NCBI GenBank assembly: GCA_015478945.1 | Contig: JABUQX010002503.1 | Coordinates: 1-64,000, forward strand | Direction of reading: 5' to 3' | From: Trachelipus rathkii | Taxonomy: Eukaryota > Arthropoda > Malacostraca > Isopoda > Trachelipodidae | DNA length: 64,000 nucleotides | Part shown: positions 21,501-33,574 of the stretch, piece after piece | Position numbering within the stretch: position 1 is the first letter of the stretch | Layout: the number at the start of each line of letters is the position of its first letter | Notes under the pieces: generated by a model | What the model was told of the DNA's origin: nothing | The model's input: only the letters and a program-made list of their open reading frames with translations | Database searches by the model: none | Program-made: the position numbers and the translations under genes

Positions 21501-24500
21501 TTTGTTTGTTGAACTAATATAAGTCGAAGGTCTAAGTGCAAATTTTTGCGATTCCCGTAAGGCGACACTATACTATAGTGACGTTTCGAAGGGAACCGAA
21601 AAACGATCTAACTTGATCGCGCAACACCTTTTAAGGTATAAACTATCACTTCAACCCCATATAGTGACGTCTCAACGGGAACTGATATAAGTCAAAGGTC
21701 TAAGTGTGAAAATCTAAAAAATCACAGAGAAAATAATTTCCCAAAAAATTTTAAGTCGAAATTATTTTTCGGAATTTGCACTTAGACTTTCGACTTATAT
21801 TAGTTCAACAAACAAACGAACGAACAGACAGAAGGTCTAAGTATAAGTCGAAGGTCTAAGTGCTAAGTCGAAGGTCTAAGTGCTAAGTCGAAGGTTTAAG
21901 TGCTAAGTCGAAGGTTTAAGTGCTAAGTCGAAGGTTTAAGTGCTAAGTCGAAGGTTTAAGTGCTAAGTCGAAGGTTTAAGTGCTAAGTCGAAGGTCTAAG
22001 TATAAGTCGAAGGTCTAAGTATAAGTCGAAGGTCTAAGTGCTAAAATCTAAAAGGTCTATGCTAAGTCGGAGGTCTAAGTGCTAAGTCGAAGGTCTAGTG
22101 CTAAAGTCGAAGGTCTAAGTGCTAAGTCGAAGGTTTTAAGTGCTAAGTCGAAGGTTTAAAGTGCTAAGTCGAAGGTCTAAGTGTAAAGTCGAAGTCTAAG
22201 TGCTAAGTCGAGGTCTAAGTATAAGTCGAAGGTCTAAGATAAGTCGAAGGTCTAAGTGCTAAAATCTAAAATTTCTCAAAGAAAATAATACACAAAATTT
22301 TTTAAGTCCAAATTATTTTTCGGAATTTGCACTTAGACCTTAGACTTATATCAGTTCCCGATCAGGCGTCCTATATGACGTCATAATCGGATTGAAGATA
22401 GTTTTAGCTTAGGTAACTGGTATTTGAAAGCGTTCAGCCGCTTTTGCGATTCCCGTAAGGCGACACTTAAACTATCACTTCAACCCCATATAGTGACGTC
22501 TCAACGGGAACTGATATAAGTCAAAGGTCTAAGTGTGAAAATCTAAAAAATCACAGAGAAATATATTCAAATTTTTTTTAAGTCGAAATTATTTTTCGGA
22601 ATTTGCACTTAGACTTTCGACTTATATTAGTTCAACAAACAAACGAACGAACAGTCAGAAGGTCGAAGTATAAGTCGAAGGTCTAAGTATAAGTCGAAGG
22701 TCTAAGTGCTAAGTCGAAGGTCTAAGTGCTAAGTCGAAGGTCTAAGTGTTAAGTCGAAGGTCTAAGTGCTAAGTCGAAGGTCTAAGTGCTAAGTCGAAGG
22801 TCTAAGTGCTAAGTCGAAGGTCTAAGTGCTAAGTCGAAGGTCTAAGTGCTAAGTCGAAGGTCTAAGTATAAGTCGAAGGTCTAAGTAAAAGTCGAAGGTC
22901 AAGTATAATCGATTAGGTCTAATATAAGTCGAAAGTCTAAGTGCTAAAATCTAAAATTTCTCAAGAAAATAATACACAAAATTTTTTAAGTCCAAATTAT
23001 TTTTCAGGAATTTGCACTTAGACTTCGACATGGTATATAAGTTCCGATCAGGAGTTCACTATATGGACGTCCATAATCGAATTGAAGATAGTTTTAGCTT
23101 AGGTAACTGGTATTTGAAAGCGTTCAGCCGCTTTTGCGATTCCCGTAAGGCGACACTATACTATAGTGTTGTTTCGAAGGGAACCGAAAAACGATCTAAC
23201 TTGATCGCGCAACACCTTTTAAGGTATAAACTATCACTTCAACCCCATATAGTGACGTCTCAACGGGAACTGATATAAGTCAAAGGTCTAGGTGTGAAAA
23301 TCTAAAAAATCACAGAGAAAATAATTTCCCAAAAAATTTCAAGTCGAAATTATTTTTCGGAATTTGCACTTAGACTTTCGACTTATATTAGTTCAACAAA
23401 CGAACGGAAAAAGTCGAAGGTCGAGTAATAAGTGAAGGTCTAAGATAAGTCGAAGGCTAAGTGCTAAGTCGAAGGTCTAAGTGCTAAAGTCCGAAGGTCT
23501 AAGTGATAAGTCGAAGGTCTAAGAGGCTAAGTCGAAGGTCTAAGTGTTTAGTCGAAGGTTAAGTATAAGTCGAAGGTCTAAGGTGCTAAGTCGAAGGTCT
23601 AAGTGATAAGTCGAAGGTCTAAGTGCTAAGTCGAAGGTCTAAGTGCTAAGTCGAAGGTCTAAGTGCTAAGTCGAAGGTCTAAGTATAAGTCGAAGGTCTA
23701 AGTAAAAGTCGAAAGTCTAAGTGCTAAAATCTAAAATTTCTCAAAGAAAATAATACACAAAATTTTTTAAGTCCAAATTATTTTTCGGAATTTGCACTTA
23801 GACTTCGACTTATTCAGTTCCGATCAGGGCGTCACTATACTGAGTCATTAATCGGATTGAAGTAGTTTTTAGCTTAGGTAACTGTAATTTGAAAGCGTTA
23901 GGCCGCTTTTTGCGATTCCCGTAAGGCGACACTATACTATAGTGACGTTTTCGAAGTGGAACGAAAAGCGATCTCACTTTGATCGCGGCAACACTTTTAT
24001 AGGTTAACTAACTTCAACCCATAGTATTGACGTCTCAACGGGAACTTGATATAAGTCAAAGGTCTAAGTGTGAAAATCTAAAAAATCACAGAGAAATAAT
24101 TTCGCAAAAAAATTTTTAAGTCCAAATTATTTTCCGGAATTTGCACTTAGAACTTTGACTTATATTAGTTCAACAAACAAACGAACGAACAGACAGAAGG
24201 TCTAAGTATAAGTCGAAGGTCTAAGTATAAGTCGAAGGTCTAAGTGCTAGTCGAAGGTTTAGTGCTAAGTCGAAGGTCTAAGTGCTAAGTCGAAGGTTTA
24301 AGTGCTAAGTCGAAGGTTTAAGTGCTAAGTCGAAGGTTTAAGTGCTAAGTCGAAGGTTTAAGTTGCTAAGTTCGAAGGTTTAACAGTGCTAGATCGAAGG
24401 TCTAAGTGTAAGGTCGAAGGTTTAGTGCTAAGTCGAAGTCTAATGCTAAGTCGAAGTCTAAGTGCTAGTTGAAGGTCTAAGTGCTAAGTCGAAGGTCTAG

Positions 24501-25405
24501 TGCTTAAAGTCGAAGGTCTTAGTGCTAAGTCGAAGGTTTAGTGCTAAAGTCGAAGGTCTAAGTGCTATGTCGAAGGTCTAAGTGCTAAGTCGAAGGTCTA
24601 GTATAAGTCGAAGGTTCTACAGTATACAAGTCGAGGTCTAAGTGCTAAAATCTCAAATTTCTAAAAAAATAATACACAAAATTTTTTAAGTCGAAATTAT
24701 TTTTCGGAATTTGCACCTTAGACTAGACTTATATGCAGTTCCCCGATCCGGCGTCCTATATGACGTATAATCGGATTGAGATAGTTTTAGCTTAGGTTAA
24801 TGGTATTTGAAAGGTTCAGCCGTTTTTTGCGATTTTCACGTAAGGGCGACACTATACTATAGTGGCGTTTCGAAGGGAACAGAAAAACGATCTAACTTGA
24901 TCGCGAAACACCTTTTAAGGAAACTATCACTTCAACCCCATATAGTGACGTCTTAACGGGAACTGATATAAGTCAAGGGTCTAAGTGTGAAAATCAAAAA
25001 AATGAACAGAGAAAATACATTTCAAAAAAATTTCAAGTCGAAATTATTTTTCGGAATTTGCACTTAGACCTTTCGACTTATATTGTTCAACAAACGAACG
25101 AACAGTCAGAAGGTCGAAGTATAAGTCGAAGAACTAGTATAAGTCGAAGGTCTAAGTGCTAAGTCGAACGGTCTAGTGTAGTTCGAAGGTCCTATAGTGT
25201 TAAGTTGAAGGGTTAAGTGCATTAGTCGAGAAGGTCTAAGTGCTACGTCGAAGGTCTAAACAGTGCTAAGTCGAAGGCTCTAAGTTGTAAGTCCGAAGGT
25301 CTAGTGCTAAGTCGAAGGTCTACGTACAGTCAGAAAGTCTAAGTAAAAGTCGAAGGTTTAAGTGCTAAAATCTAAAAATTTCTCAAAGAAAATAATACAA
25401 AAATT
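18535..25405. repeat. 20-bp satellite interleaved with inverted-repeat element copies
   Basis: Long arrays of AAGTGCTAAGTCGAAGGTCT, with a 19-bp variant holding AAGTATAAGTCG, alternate with ~300-450-bp segments of the dispersed inverted-repeat element. The element's core word GATAGTTTTAGCTTAGG recurs near 19050, 19990, 20745, 22390, 23075, 23860 and 24785, giving a higher-order unit of roughly 0.7-0.95 kb. Many small indels are scattered through the array. A short segment at 21465-21535 holds an inverted CGTTCGTTTGTTTGTTGAAC word. ORFs here (19926-20111, 23012-23278) are translated repeat. Confidence 0.95.
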
Positions 25406-25860
25406 TTTTACCTTCGACTTAGTACTTAGACTTCGACTTAGCACTTAGACTTCGATTTAGCACTTAGACTTTCGACTTAGCAATTAGACCTTGACTTAGC
25501 ACTTAGACTTCGACTTAGCACTTGACTTCGATTAGCACAAACGAACGAACAGGCACTTAGACCTTCGACTTATCTTAGACATCGACTTATACTTTAGACC
25601 TTCGAATTCGCACTTAGACCTTGACTTAGCATTAGAACCTTGACTTAGCATTAGACTTCGATCTTAGCAACTTAGACTTCGACTTAGCACTTAGACTTCG
25701 AATTATACTTAGACCTTACAGACTTTATACTTAACCTTCGACTTAGCACTTAGACGTTCGACTTATACCTAGACTTCGACTTATACTTAGCCTTCGATTT
25801 AGCACTTAGAACCTTCGCTTATACTTGACCTTGACTTAGCACTTAGACTTCACTTATTAT
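25406..25860. repeat. Same satellite in inverted orientation
   Basis: From about 25406 the unit reads as its complement (ACCTTCGACTTAGCACTTAG). The switch is abrupt, directly after an element fragment ending AAAATAATACAAAAATTTTTT. Confidence 0.85.
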
Positions 25861-26232
25861 TCCCTTCGAAATGCGTCACTATATGGGTTCACGATGGTTT
25901 ATATCCTAAAAAGCGCTCACGCATCACGTTAGGTCGTTTTTCGGTTCCCTTCGAAACGTCACTTGATATAGTGTCGCCTTACGAGAATCGAAGAAGTCGT
26001 GAAGCTTTAAAATACAGTTACTAAGCTAAAACTATCTCAATCCGATTAATGCACGTCATATAGTGCGCATGATCGGGAACTGATATAAGTGAAGGTCTAA
26101 GTGCAAATTCGAAACATAAAATTTATTATTTTTCTTTTTTGTGTATTTATTTTCTTTTGTAAAAAATTTTATTTTTTTAGCACTTAGACCTTCGACTTAT
26201 ACTTAGACCTTGCTTATATTCAGTTCCCTTCG
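25861..26232 (-). repeat. Inverted-repeat element copy, reverse orientation
   Basis: It contains the complement of the element core (AAGCTAAAACTATCTCAATC near 26030) between GTCACTATAT- and GGGAACTGATATAAG-type ends. It is degenerate and closes the repeat block. Confidence 0.7.
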
Positions 26233-26560
26233 AAACATTCGTGGAATCAGCGTAAGATAATTGTTCTAAAAATGGAAAAAAAAAATTTGTGATTTTTTTT
26301 TTTATATTTTTTTTTTTTTTTTCTCGAAAACTACGATAGCTACAAGAAAACTAATAACATTCTTGGAATCAGCGTGAAATATTTGTTCTAAATATGCATA
26401 AAAAAAATTTAAATTTATTTGGATATTTTAATTTTTTTCTTGAAAACTACGATGGGTACAAGAAAAATAATGACATTCGTGGAATCAGCGTAAGATAATT
26501 GTTCTAAAAATGGAAAAAAAAATTTGAATTTTTTTTGGTGAACGAAGAAAAGAAAAGACG
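26233..26560. repeat. Three ~120-bp tandem repeats
   Basis: CATTCGTGGAATCAGCGTAA, or a close variant, occurs near 26236, 26358 and 26473, each followed by TTGTTCTAAA and, in the first two, by GAAAACTACGATnGnTACAAG. It is not related to the 20-bp satellite. Confidence 0.8.
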
Positions 26561-26578
26561 CGAAAATAATAATCTCGT

Positions 26579-27982
26579 TCAATCGTTATTGGTTTCTACC
26601 ACCGGGTGAGAGAGGCAGTCGTTAAAGGAAGATATTTTTTCCGAAAATACTCTATACGAACAAACCAGCACCCGATATTTGCGAATATCCTCTTCGATAG
26701 AATTTTCTGCGCGCTTCATTTCCTTCAACAACCGTTTCGACTTCTTCTCCGTCTCGAGAAAACTTCTTAAAGACGAATAAAAATGTTTAATTTTTTCTTC
26801 GGCTTCTCTTAGAAACACGAGTCCCTTAACGCCGCTCGCGCCGCCTGTTTTGACGCTCTTTTCTAAATTGTATTTTATACGCTCAAAATCGAAAACGTTC
26901 TCGCGCCACGAATATTGAACGTGGAAACTGGATCTATAAATTTCGTCGTTATTCTCGCAGAAGGGCTTCGTCAGCTCTGCCTCTAATCCCGCATTTTCTC
27001 GTTCGTCTACGCTTCCGATAAACATTTTGAATAAAGGGGACGAATAATTATCGGGCGAGTCCTTGTTATTCAATAGGGGATTATTCGTTCGAACTAAATA
27101 ATAAATCTCCCCTCCGCGCTCTTTTTTCTCTTCCTCTTCCTCTTCCTCCCCCGTTGGCAGCTCCGTTTCGTAAAACGCGCCGAGAAAAGAATCATCGTCC
27201 TTTCCCGATTTTCTTGGCCGTCGCGACGACCTCTGCTGTTGCGAAGGTTCATTTTTAAAATAAATATCGTGTTCGTAAATACGCTCCTTCAAGTACGTTT
27301 TAGCCGCTAAAACTTCTGTCGCCGAATAGTTTGAATGGTCGTCGTCCTCGTCGCGATTGAAGACGCCTCGCTCGCCTAATAAAGGTAAGATTTCGGTATT
27401 TACTCTTTCGAAAACGCCGCCGCCGCTCTCGTCGTCGGTGACGCCCCTCGCGTCTAGCACGAGCGGCCTTATCCTCGCGAATGCGACTCGCGCGAAGATC
27501 ATGTGGCGCTCAGCCTCTTCGCGAGATTTTTCCAAGAAATCGATATCGTTATAGGGAAACCTTACGTAATATTCGTTTAAAAGCCATTTAGCCAGGCAAC
27601 AAACGAAGTGACTCTGCAGTTGAATGGTATTCAGATACTTTCGGATATCCTGAATTTTTTTCTCCGAAGCGTGTCGAACGAGTTCGTCCGTTATCACCTC
27701 GATCGCGAGTTTAAAGTACAAAAAATAAAATTTAAAGTGCAACATGGCTTCCCTCCGGTGTAAAAGTGATCGTTCTTTGAAAAGGAATCCGAGCATTTCT
27801 TCGCGCGATAAACTTTCTCTAAATTTCGACAAGACCATTCTTTTTTTCTCCAAGTGTTTCGCTTTTCTCTCGACGTCCTCGATGCAAGAATCCAATAAAT
27901 TATTAAAGGAGTTTTTTGAAGAATATATTCGATATTGAAGAAACAGCGACGTGTTCCTGTGAATATTATCGTTATTACCCAT
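26579..27982 (-). CDS. Helical protein of unknown function
   Basis: 467 aa from ATG. It is mostly charged helix with long heptad-like stretches (about residues 30-75 and 400-450), plus a basic RRPRKSGK stretch near residue 260 and an acidic GEEEEEEE run near 275. No signal peptide or membrane segment. I do not recognise the family. Part of the leader and the first codons is duplicated in degenerate form at about 45655-45900. Confidence 0.75.
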   Translation of the reverse strand: MGNNDNIHRNTSLFLQYRIYSSKNSFNNLLDSCIEDVERKAKHLEKKRMVLSKFRESLSREEMLGFLFKERSLLHRREAMLHFKFYFLYFKLAIEVITDELVRHASEKKIQDIRKYLNTIQLQSHFVCCLAKWLLNEYYVRFPYNDIDFLEKSREEAERHMIFARVAFARIRPLVLDARGVTDDESGGGVFERVNTEILPLLGERGVFNRDEDDDHSNYSATEVLAAKTYLKERIYEHDIYFKNEPSQQQRSSRRPRKSGKDDDSFLGAFYETELPTGEEEEEEEKKERGGEIYYLVRTNNPLLNNKDSPDNYSSPLFKMFIGSVDERENAGLEAELTKPFCENNDEIYRSSFHVQYSWRENVFDFERIKYNLEKSVKTGGASGVKGLVFLREAEEKIKHFYSSLRSFLETEKKSKRLLKEMKRAENSIEEDIRKYRVLVCSYRVFSEKISSFNDCLSHPVVETNND

Positions 27983-28239
27983 CGTGTCGTCCGTTATTTT
28001 TACGTATTTTACTCAATCGACGATGATTAAAATAAATTTATGGCTGTATATTTAAGCAAAACGTATACACTCGTAGGAAAAAAGTTTTTTAATTTTGTTT
28101 TTATGTATTTTTCGCAATCAGGTTGATTAAAATAAAGGTATAACTAAAAACATTTTTTTATTTACACAAAAAGTACACACTTTTAAAAATAAAACGCGAA
28201 AATTTTTTATAATATATAATATAATATAACATAATATCT
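27983..28239. other. Leader and intergenic sequence
   Basis: Between the 5' end of the gene at 26579-27982 and the 3' end of the four-exon gene. It includes two GATTAAAATAAA words (near 28025 and 28124) that are also present in the copy at 45655-45900. Confidence 0.4.
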
Positions 28240-30336
28240 TCAATTATCGAAATACAAGTTAAATATTTTTGAAATTTCGTGGTCTAAAATCTTTTGAATT
28301 TTTTTGTCGGATTTCGATGACCACCTGGTGTAAAGGTAATTCACGTAAACCTCGCCAAATATCTTATACTTAGACTTCCCAAAGTCAGCTTCCTGCATTC
28401 GCCTAAACGATGCGAGCATCTTCTGATCCCCCAAAAATTTAGCGGTGAAGCGTTCGTCTTTCGAACTTTGAGGAATAAAAGATACGTCGAGTATCAATTC
28501 GTTGGTTTCGGCGTCGAGCCGAACGTACCGTCCCAATGCCTCAATGACTAGCCGGTGCCAGGTCGGAATTTTTCCCTTCTTCATTTTTGGTTTGTAGCGA
28601 AAATTCTGGGCCTCCACGAATCTGCAGAATGCGATCTGTACGAGAAAGTCCAAAAGATCGGAGGTGAACTTATCTCCACAGCCGTCGGTGACGCAAAGTT
28701 GTTCGGCGAAATACCGGTTGATCACGAAGGGCAGGTGAGTGTTCATGAAAGGGATTTTAATCCCATTTGTCGTTCTCAGGTTGACGTTGTTATACACTTC
28801 ACCCATGGCCCTTTTCACTTGCGCGAGCGTCACTTCGCTGACGACATTGTTTTCAATATCATCGACGATTTTAGATACCAAGAAACTTGCGCGTAGAGCG
28901 TTATTCGATTTGATGTTGCCACCAGCGGCAGCAGCGGCGGCGGAGGCGGCGTACGGCGATGAATATTCTATCGTCACTTCGGTGTTTTGACACATTACAG
29001 TTTCCTTCACCAAATGTCCGGCGGAGGAAGAAGAGGGGGAAGACGGGAGAGGAGAAACGACTTTCGGAATGTGAATTAAATCTTTGATATCCCGAATCCC
29101 CTTAACCATATTTTCGTAATCGGGGTTCATTAACGACACGGAAAGGTGGTCGTAATGATGATCGCTGTTATCCGTTTCCCTTTTAACGTCTCTATCGTCT
29201 CTCGACGGCGGCAATGGTGGCGGCGATATTTCACTACCCTCAAAATTAGTTTCTTCGGATGACTGCCACTCGCCCTCTTCTTTTATTTCTACTTTTGGCT
29301 CCAACAGACAACCGTCCGATTCGTAATCGGGTTTCATTAACGACATGGAAAGGGGGTCGTAATTAGAGTTCATCACGAGTATATCAGCGTCGCCGCGATG
29401 GTCGCGGCTATCAGTTTCCAGTTTAAAGTCTCCATCGTCTCTCGACGGCGCCGGCGATGTTTCACTACCCTCAAAATTAGTTTCTTCGGATGACTGCCAC
29501 TCGCCCTCTTCTTTTATTTCTATTTTCGGCTCCAACAGACAACCGTCCGATTCGTCGTCATCCATTGTAAGTGGACGATCGGTTGATTCCTTCGTTCGCC
29601 CAGTTTCGACGGCGGCTGTGGGTGACGCATTTTCTGTCAAATCGAGTAATAGATCGTCTATGTTAAAGCTATTATCACTATTTTTAGGAGCCGACAAATT
29701 CTCTTGCGGACCCTCGACGTTTGTTCTCTCTCGAAGTAATCGCTGCTGCTGCTGCTGCTGCTGCTGATGGGCGCATTTGGGAGACCTTAGGGTGTATTGT
29801 CCATCGTAAAAAAGACGACTCGATGGCGTTTGTTGTTGCTGCCACTGGGAGATGTATTCGGGAACCGCAGTTGCAGCGTTTTCACCCTCGTAGCAAAAGA
29901 GACTCGGTAAAGGTTGTTTCTGCTGCTGCTGCTGCTGCTGCTGCTGGTCATCCTGTCTCCGGGTGTATTCTGGGACAAAAAATCGTGGAAGCTGCTGCTG
30001 CTGCTGCTGCTTCTGGTCATCCTGTCTCCGGGTATATTCTGGGACAAAAAATCGTGAAAGCTGCTGCTGCTGCTGCTGTTGCTTAGGATGTTGGGTAATT
30101 TCTAAGAAATTCGGTTTCTTATGAGGAAACAAACGCGTTTGTCGATGATTTTGCTGAAGATATTCGAGTTTTCCTACGTCGCTCGCACCTTCTTGATAAA
30201 AAATACATGGTCGCTGCTGGGTGTATTCTGGAACAAACATACGCGATTGTAGCGGTGGCTGCTGCTGCTGCTGCTGCTGCTGCAGATATTGAAGAAATCC
30301 GGCGTCGGACGTTTCTTCGTAAAGTTGTTGTTGCGA

Positions 30337-30380
<44 letters not shown>

Positions 30381-32038
30381 TCCTAGTATATTCTTGAGTA
30401 AAACTCGCTTCCGAATTATACAACATGTGGTGTTCTTTATTCTTTAAATTTTCAAAAGAGTGAGATTTGTAGTGGAAATTTGACCTTTGCGTCAAAGATC
30501 TATTAAAACCTTCCTTTTCACCAAGATGTCCCGAACGCATTCCAAAATCTGAAAAATTGTAAATTCGTTTTTTTATATTAAAATAACAGGATGATTTATT
30601 TACAGTAAAAACTGTTATTTATCGAGCGTTGATCATAAAACGAGTTGGCTAGAATTAAACTTACCGTATCTAAATACTGGGATATCCGAGCGCTTCTCGA
30701 CCTCTCCGTCAACCCGAACGAACTGATGACGATTCCCATCCGTCGAACTAATTCGATCATGGTAGCGATAATATTTCTTCTGTTGTTGTTGCCGCACGGG
30801 TGCTTCGTCGAACAAACTCGGGAGGAGAGCGGGGTTTTCTTTAGGCGCCAACCGCGGAAAACAATGTAAATCCTGATCGAAAAGTGTATTTTTTTCCACC
30901 TCCTTCAAATAATCGGACAAGCCTTCGTTTTCAGATAAGGGACTCGATTCCTTTCGAGATATTCTCAAATCCAATCCGGCATCTGAAATATTTATATTAT
31001 TAATATCAATGGTGAATACTTTAAATGTTTTAGCGCTAAAAGTAATATAAATTATTGTTTTTTATAATCAAAGAGTTTCTCAGGCGTTTTATTATATATA
31101 TATATATATTATTATTTATATATATATTATATTAATATATATATATATATTATATATAATAAAAAATACTTTTATTAAAAAAGAAACTTACATCCTCCTA
31201 TGTAATTTTTTTCATTCCACTCGATAGATCTGTCTACTACGACATCTTTGATCTCCATCCCACTGTTTGTTTCTAAAACCGCTAAAACCGCCGATGATGA
31301 TGCTGCTGCTCTCGCTGCTCCTGATGGATCGTTCGAAATGACAGTTGGGTGGTGGCAGATATTCAGCAAGGAATCGATTTTACTTCGATCGCTAGATTCA
31401 GGAAGCCAACGACCTGCAGCGAGAAAATAAAAATGAGAAAAAATCAGTTACATTTCCTTCTAAAATAAATGATTGATGAAAATTACAATTTTTTTCAAAA
31501 TATAATGGTACAGAAACGAGCGAATAATTCAATTTTTCCTACCCATTTCCTCCATAGGAAAAAGAAGAAGACGACTTTTCCTTTCCTTGTAAGGGAGCGG
31601 CGGTGCAGGATAATTTCTTTTCTTTAAGGGGAGAATGGTCTTTTCCTTTTTTTCTTTGAGAATATCGTTAGACGGATGCTGAGAGGATTTTTCTTTTTTT
31701 CTTCGTTTTGATCGACCTTTCTTTGCTAGTTTTTTAGAATTTTTACCCAATTTTTCCGAGGTTGCGACCACATCTTCCGTAAGCTCGAGAAGATTTTTTC
31801 TTTTAGGATTCCTATTTTTGCCCATATTTTCAACACTCGAAGACGCTTCTTTGCTAGATTTAAATCTTTTCGCTTTATCGTCGGCATTCTCCTCCTTTTC
31901 ATTTTTTCTAAATTTAATTTTTATTCCGTAACTGTGCTCGATATCTTCGGCGCACCAAGAATCATCGCTACTCATCGTCGCCTCCGAACGTTTGGTTATT
32001 TTCGCGGTCACAATTTCTTCGTTGAGTTTTGAAGACAT
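28240..32038 (-). CDS. Four-exon gene with polyglutamine tracts, function unknown
   Basis: Exons on the minus strand are 32038-31543, 31413-31192, 30982-30665 and 30548-28240. Donors are GTAGGA, GTAAG and GTAAG, and all acceptors end in CAG. All three introns are phase 1, and the exon lengths add up to one frame of 1114 codons, which is the main evidence for splicing. Exon 1 encodes a lysine-rich, nuclear-looking segment. The last exon begins with glutamine-rich repeats (CAG/CTG-encoded, in four blocks between VPEYT motifs), then two near-identical acidic repeats (GCLLEPK-EIKEEGEWQSSEE) and a folded C-terminal domain of about 230 residues that I do not recognise. This layout suggests a transcription regulator. 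The exon-4 ORF alone would start at 30540. Confidence 0.8.
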
Positions 32039-32157
32039 ATTCTTTCAAGACGACACCCTATGATATATTACGGGAATAGAGTATTCGAACTAACAGTGAG
32101 TTTACCTCTCTGTCTCACACTTCGAAGAAATTGAATGAATTTTCAGTCGCCATGGCT

Positions 32158-32169
32158 TATATATATATT
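32158..32169 (-). promoter_or_regulatory. TATA box of the four-exon gene
   Basis: ATATATATATAA on the minus strand, about 120 bp before the ATG at 32038. A donor-like AG/GTAAAC lies near 32105, so a 5' UTR intron is possible. Confidence 0.5.
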
Positions 32170-32399
32170 CCCAGCCGTGGGTGCTATCCCGCCCACTTTG
32201 CTGAGTTTGCAAAGCCACTTCGCGCCCGATTGGTTCCCAGCATTGGAGCTCCAACCCAGTTTTGTTAACCCCTGTACTATTCCCCCCATCGGAATCGTCG
32301 TTTACGTGGCTGTCTGCACTCGAATAACCGCTATTGGTTAAAGAAATAATGTTCTGACTGCTAACCCACAAACCCCTCGCGTATTGCTAATGTTGCAAA

Positions 32400-32530
32400 T
32401 ATGTTTCGAATTTTATTGGCTCGGATACGTTAGAGCGTCCGCCTTACACAACGCCTCGTTTCATCAAATCCGGCTCACCGACCCCAGCGGGACTGCGCGA
32501 AACCCTAAAAAATATAATCAGCCAGCCCTC
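32400..32530 (+). other. tRNA-like sequence within gene-free stretch
   Basis: GGCTCGGATACGTTAGAGCG followed by TCCGCCTTACAC resembles the D-arm and anticodon arm of a tRNA (a Val-UAC-like loop). The T-arm is not convincing and the acceptor strands do not pair, so this is a decayed tRNA or the head of a tRNA-derived SINE rather than a working gene. Confidence 0.3.
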
Positions 32531-32574
32531 AGCGCGTCATACCGTTGACTCACGAACGCCACCCGGAAAAACGA

Positions 32575-32665
32575 ACGAACGAACGACGCTATCGTTAAAC
32601 CTCATATATTGACGTTTTAGCGGGAACTAATAGAAGTCGAAGGTCTAAATCCAAATCTTGAAAAA
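32575..32665 (+). repeat. End fragment of the dispersed inverted-repeat element
   Basis: CATATATTGACGTTTTAGCGGGAACTAATAG is continued by AAGTCGAAGGTCTAAAT, the right end of the element. It is preceded by AACGAACGAACGA, also seen beside the satellite copies. Confidence 0.65.
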
Positions 32666-32920
32666 TATTTAACTTTGAAAAAAATATATTATTTTTTTTT
32701 TATAAAAACAACTTTTAACACGATAGGTTTCTTACGTTTGTTTCAAACTAACAAAAGGAAGTATAATAATAATAAGTTAATAAAAAGCAAACATCATTTT
32801 TTCTAACAATTTTATTCAAATAAAAAACTCAAAACAACGATAAATACGTAAAGTTAGTCGGGTTTACATAAAGACAATGTTTCTACCCCGCGGCTCTTAG
32901 CAAAATTTATCGAGCGGACT

Positions 32921-33307
32921 TTAATTCTTCGAGCGATGCGATAAAGCTTTCTTTTTTAGTTTTTTTAATTTCGTCCTCTCTTTAATTTTTTCAATTTTGT
33001 GCTTTAACTTTTTCATTTGTCGACTCGCCGCATCACCCAAACTGTTTTCGTCGTAATTGATCAAAGTTTCTTTTACGTCCTTTAGCCTCTCCGCGATTTC
33101 GGCGTTGCGCGAACTTATCCGTTCGTTTTTGGCATGGAGGCGGTGGAGTTCGTCCTGAATTTTAACGTAACGTTCATCGATTTCTTTAAAGCCATTTCTA
33201 ATAATTAACTCTATTACGACCGCCTGTTTCTTGAGATCCTCGATGAATTTGAAGCACCTTTCCGTGTCCCGCGTCAACATCGAATTTTCATAGTTTCCGG
33301 GATCCAT
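32921..33307 (-). CDS. Small coiled-coil protein
   Basis: 128 aa from ATG. An amphipathic, heptad-like helix spans about residues 10-90, followed by a lysine-rich tail (about 98-128) that looks like a nuclear or nucleic-acid-binding signal. No signal peptide. It lies on the same strand as the gene at 33575-34624, separated by about 270 bp. Function unknown. Similar small helical proteins occur at 37849-38310, but I see no clear sequence homology. Confidence 0.65.
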   Translation of the reverse strand: MDPGNYENSMLTRDTERCFKFIEDLKKQAVVIELIIRNGFKEIDERYVKIQDELHRLHAKNERISSRNAEIAERLKDVKETLINYDENSLGDAASRQMKKLKHKIEKIKERTKLKKLKKKALSHRSKN

Positions 33308-33574
33308 CGGACGAAGTTACGTAAGGCGAATAGATTGAAACGCGCCGTCAAACGGTGGAAGAAGAATAATGTACTCGAAAATTCTGGAGATGAGGAGGGA
33401 AGGATTTAATATTATTAGGTCTACGTGCAAAATATTCGAATAAAAAAAAATTTATTATCTAATAAATATTTATTTATCTTACCTGTTTTTTTTTAACATT
33501 AAAAAAATAGTAATGATATTCACCGAATAAGTAAATTGATTACAATCTTTTTAGGCATTCCTAGTTTTTTTACT

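Noticed and set aside
18535..25860. CRISPR-like array
   Set aside because: Repeats of 20 bp follow each other with no unique spacers, and the setting is eukaryotic.
32102..32371. 89-codon minus-strand ORF upstream of the four-exon gene
   Set aside because: It has no ATG, spans the TATA box, and its end does not join in frame to exon 1 across the possible donor near 32105.
32400..32530. Functional tRNA-Val gene
   Set aside because: The acceptor and T stems do not pair; only the D and anticodon parts look tRNA-like.
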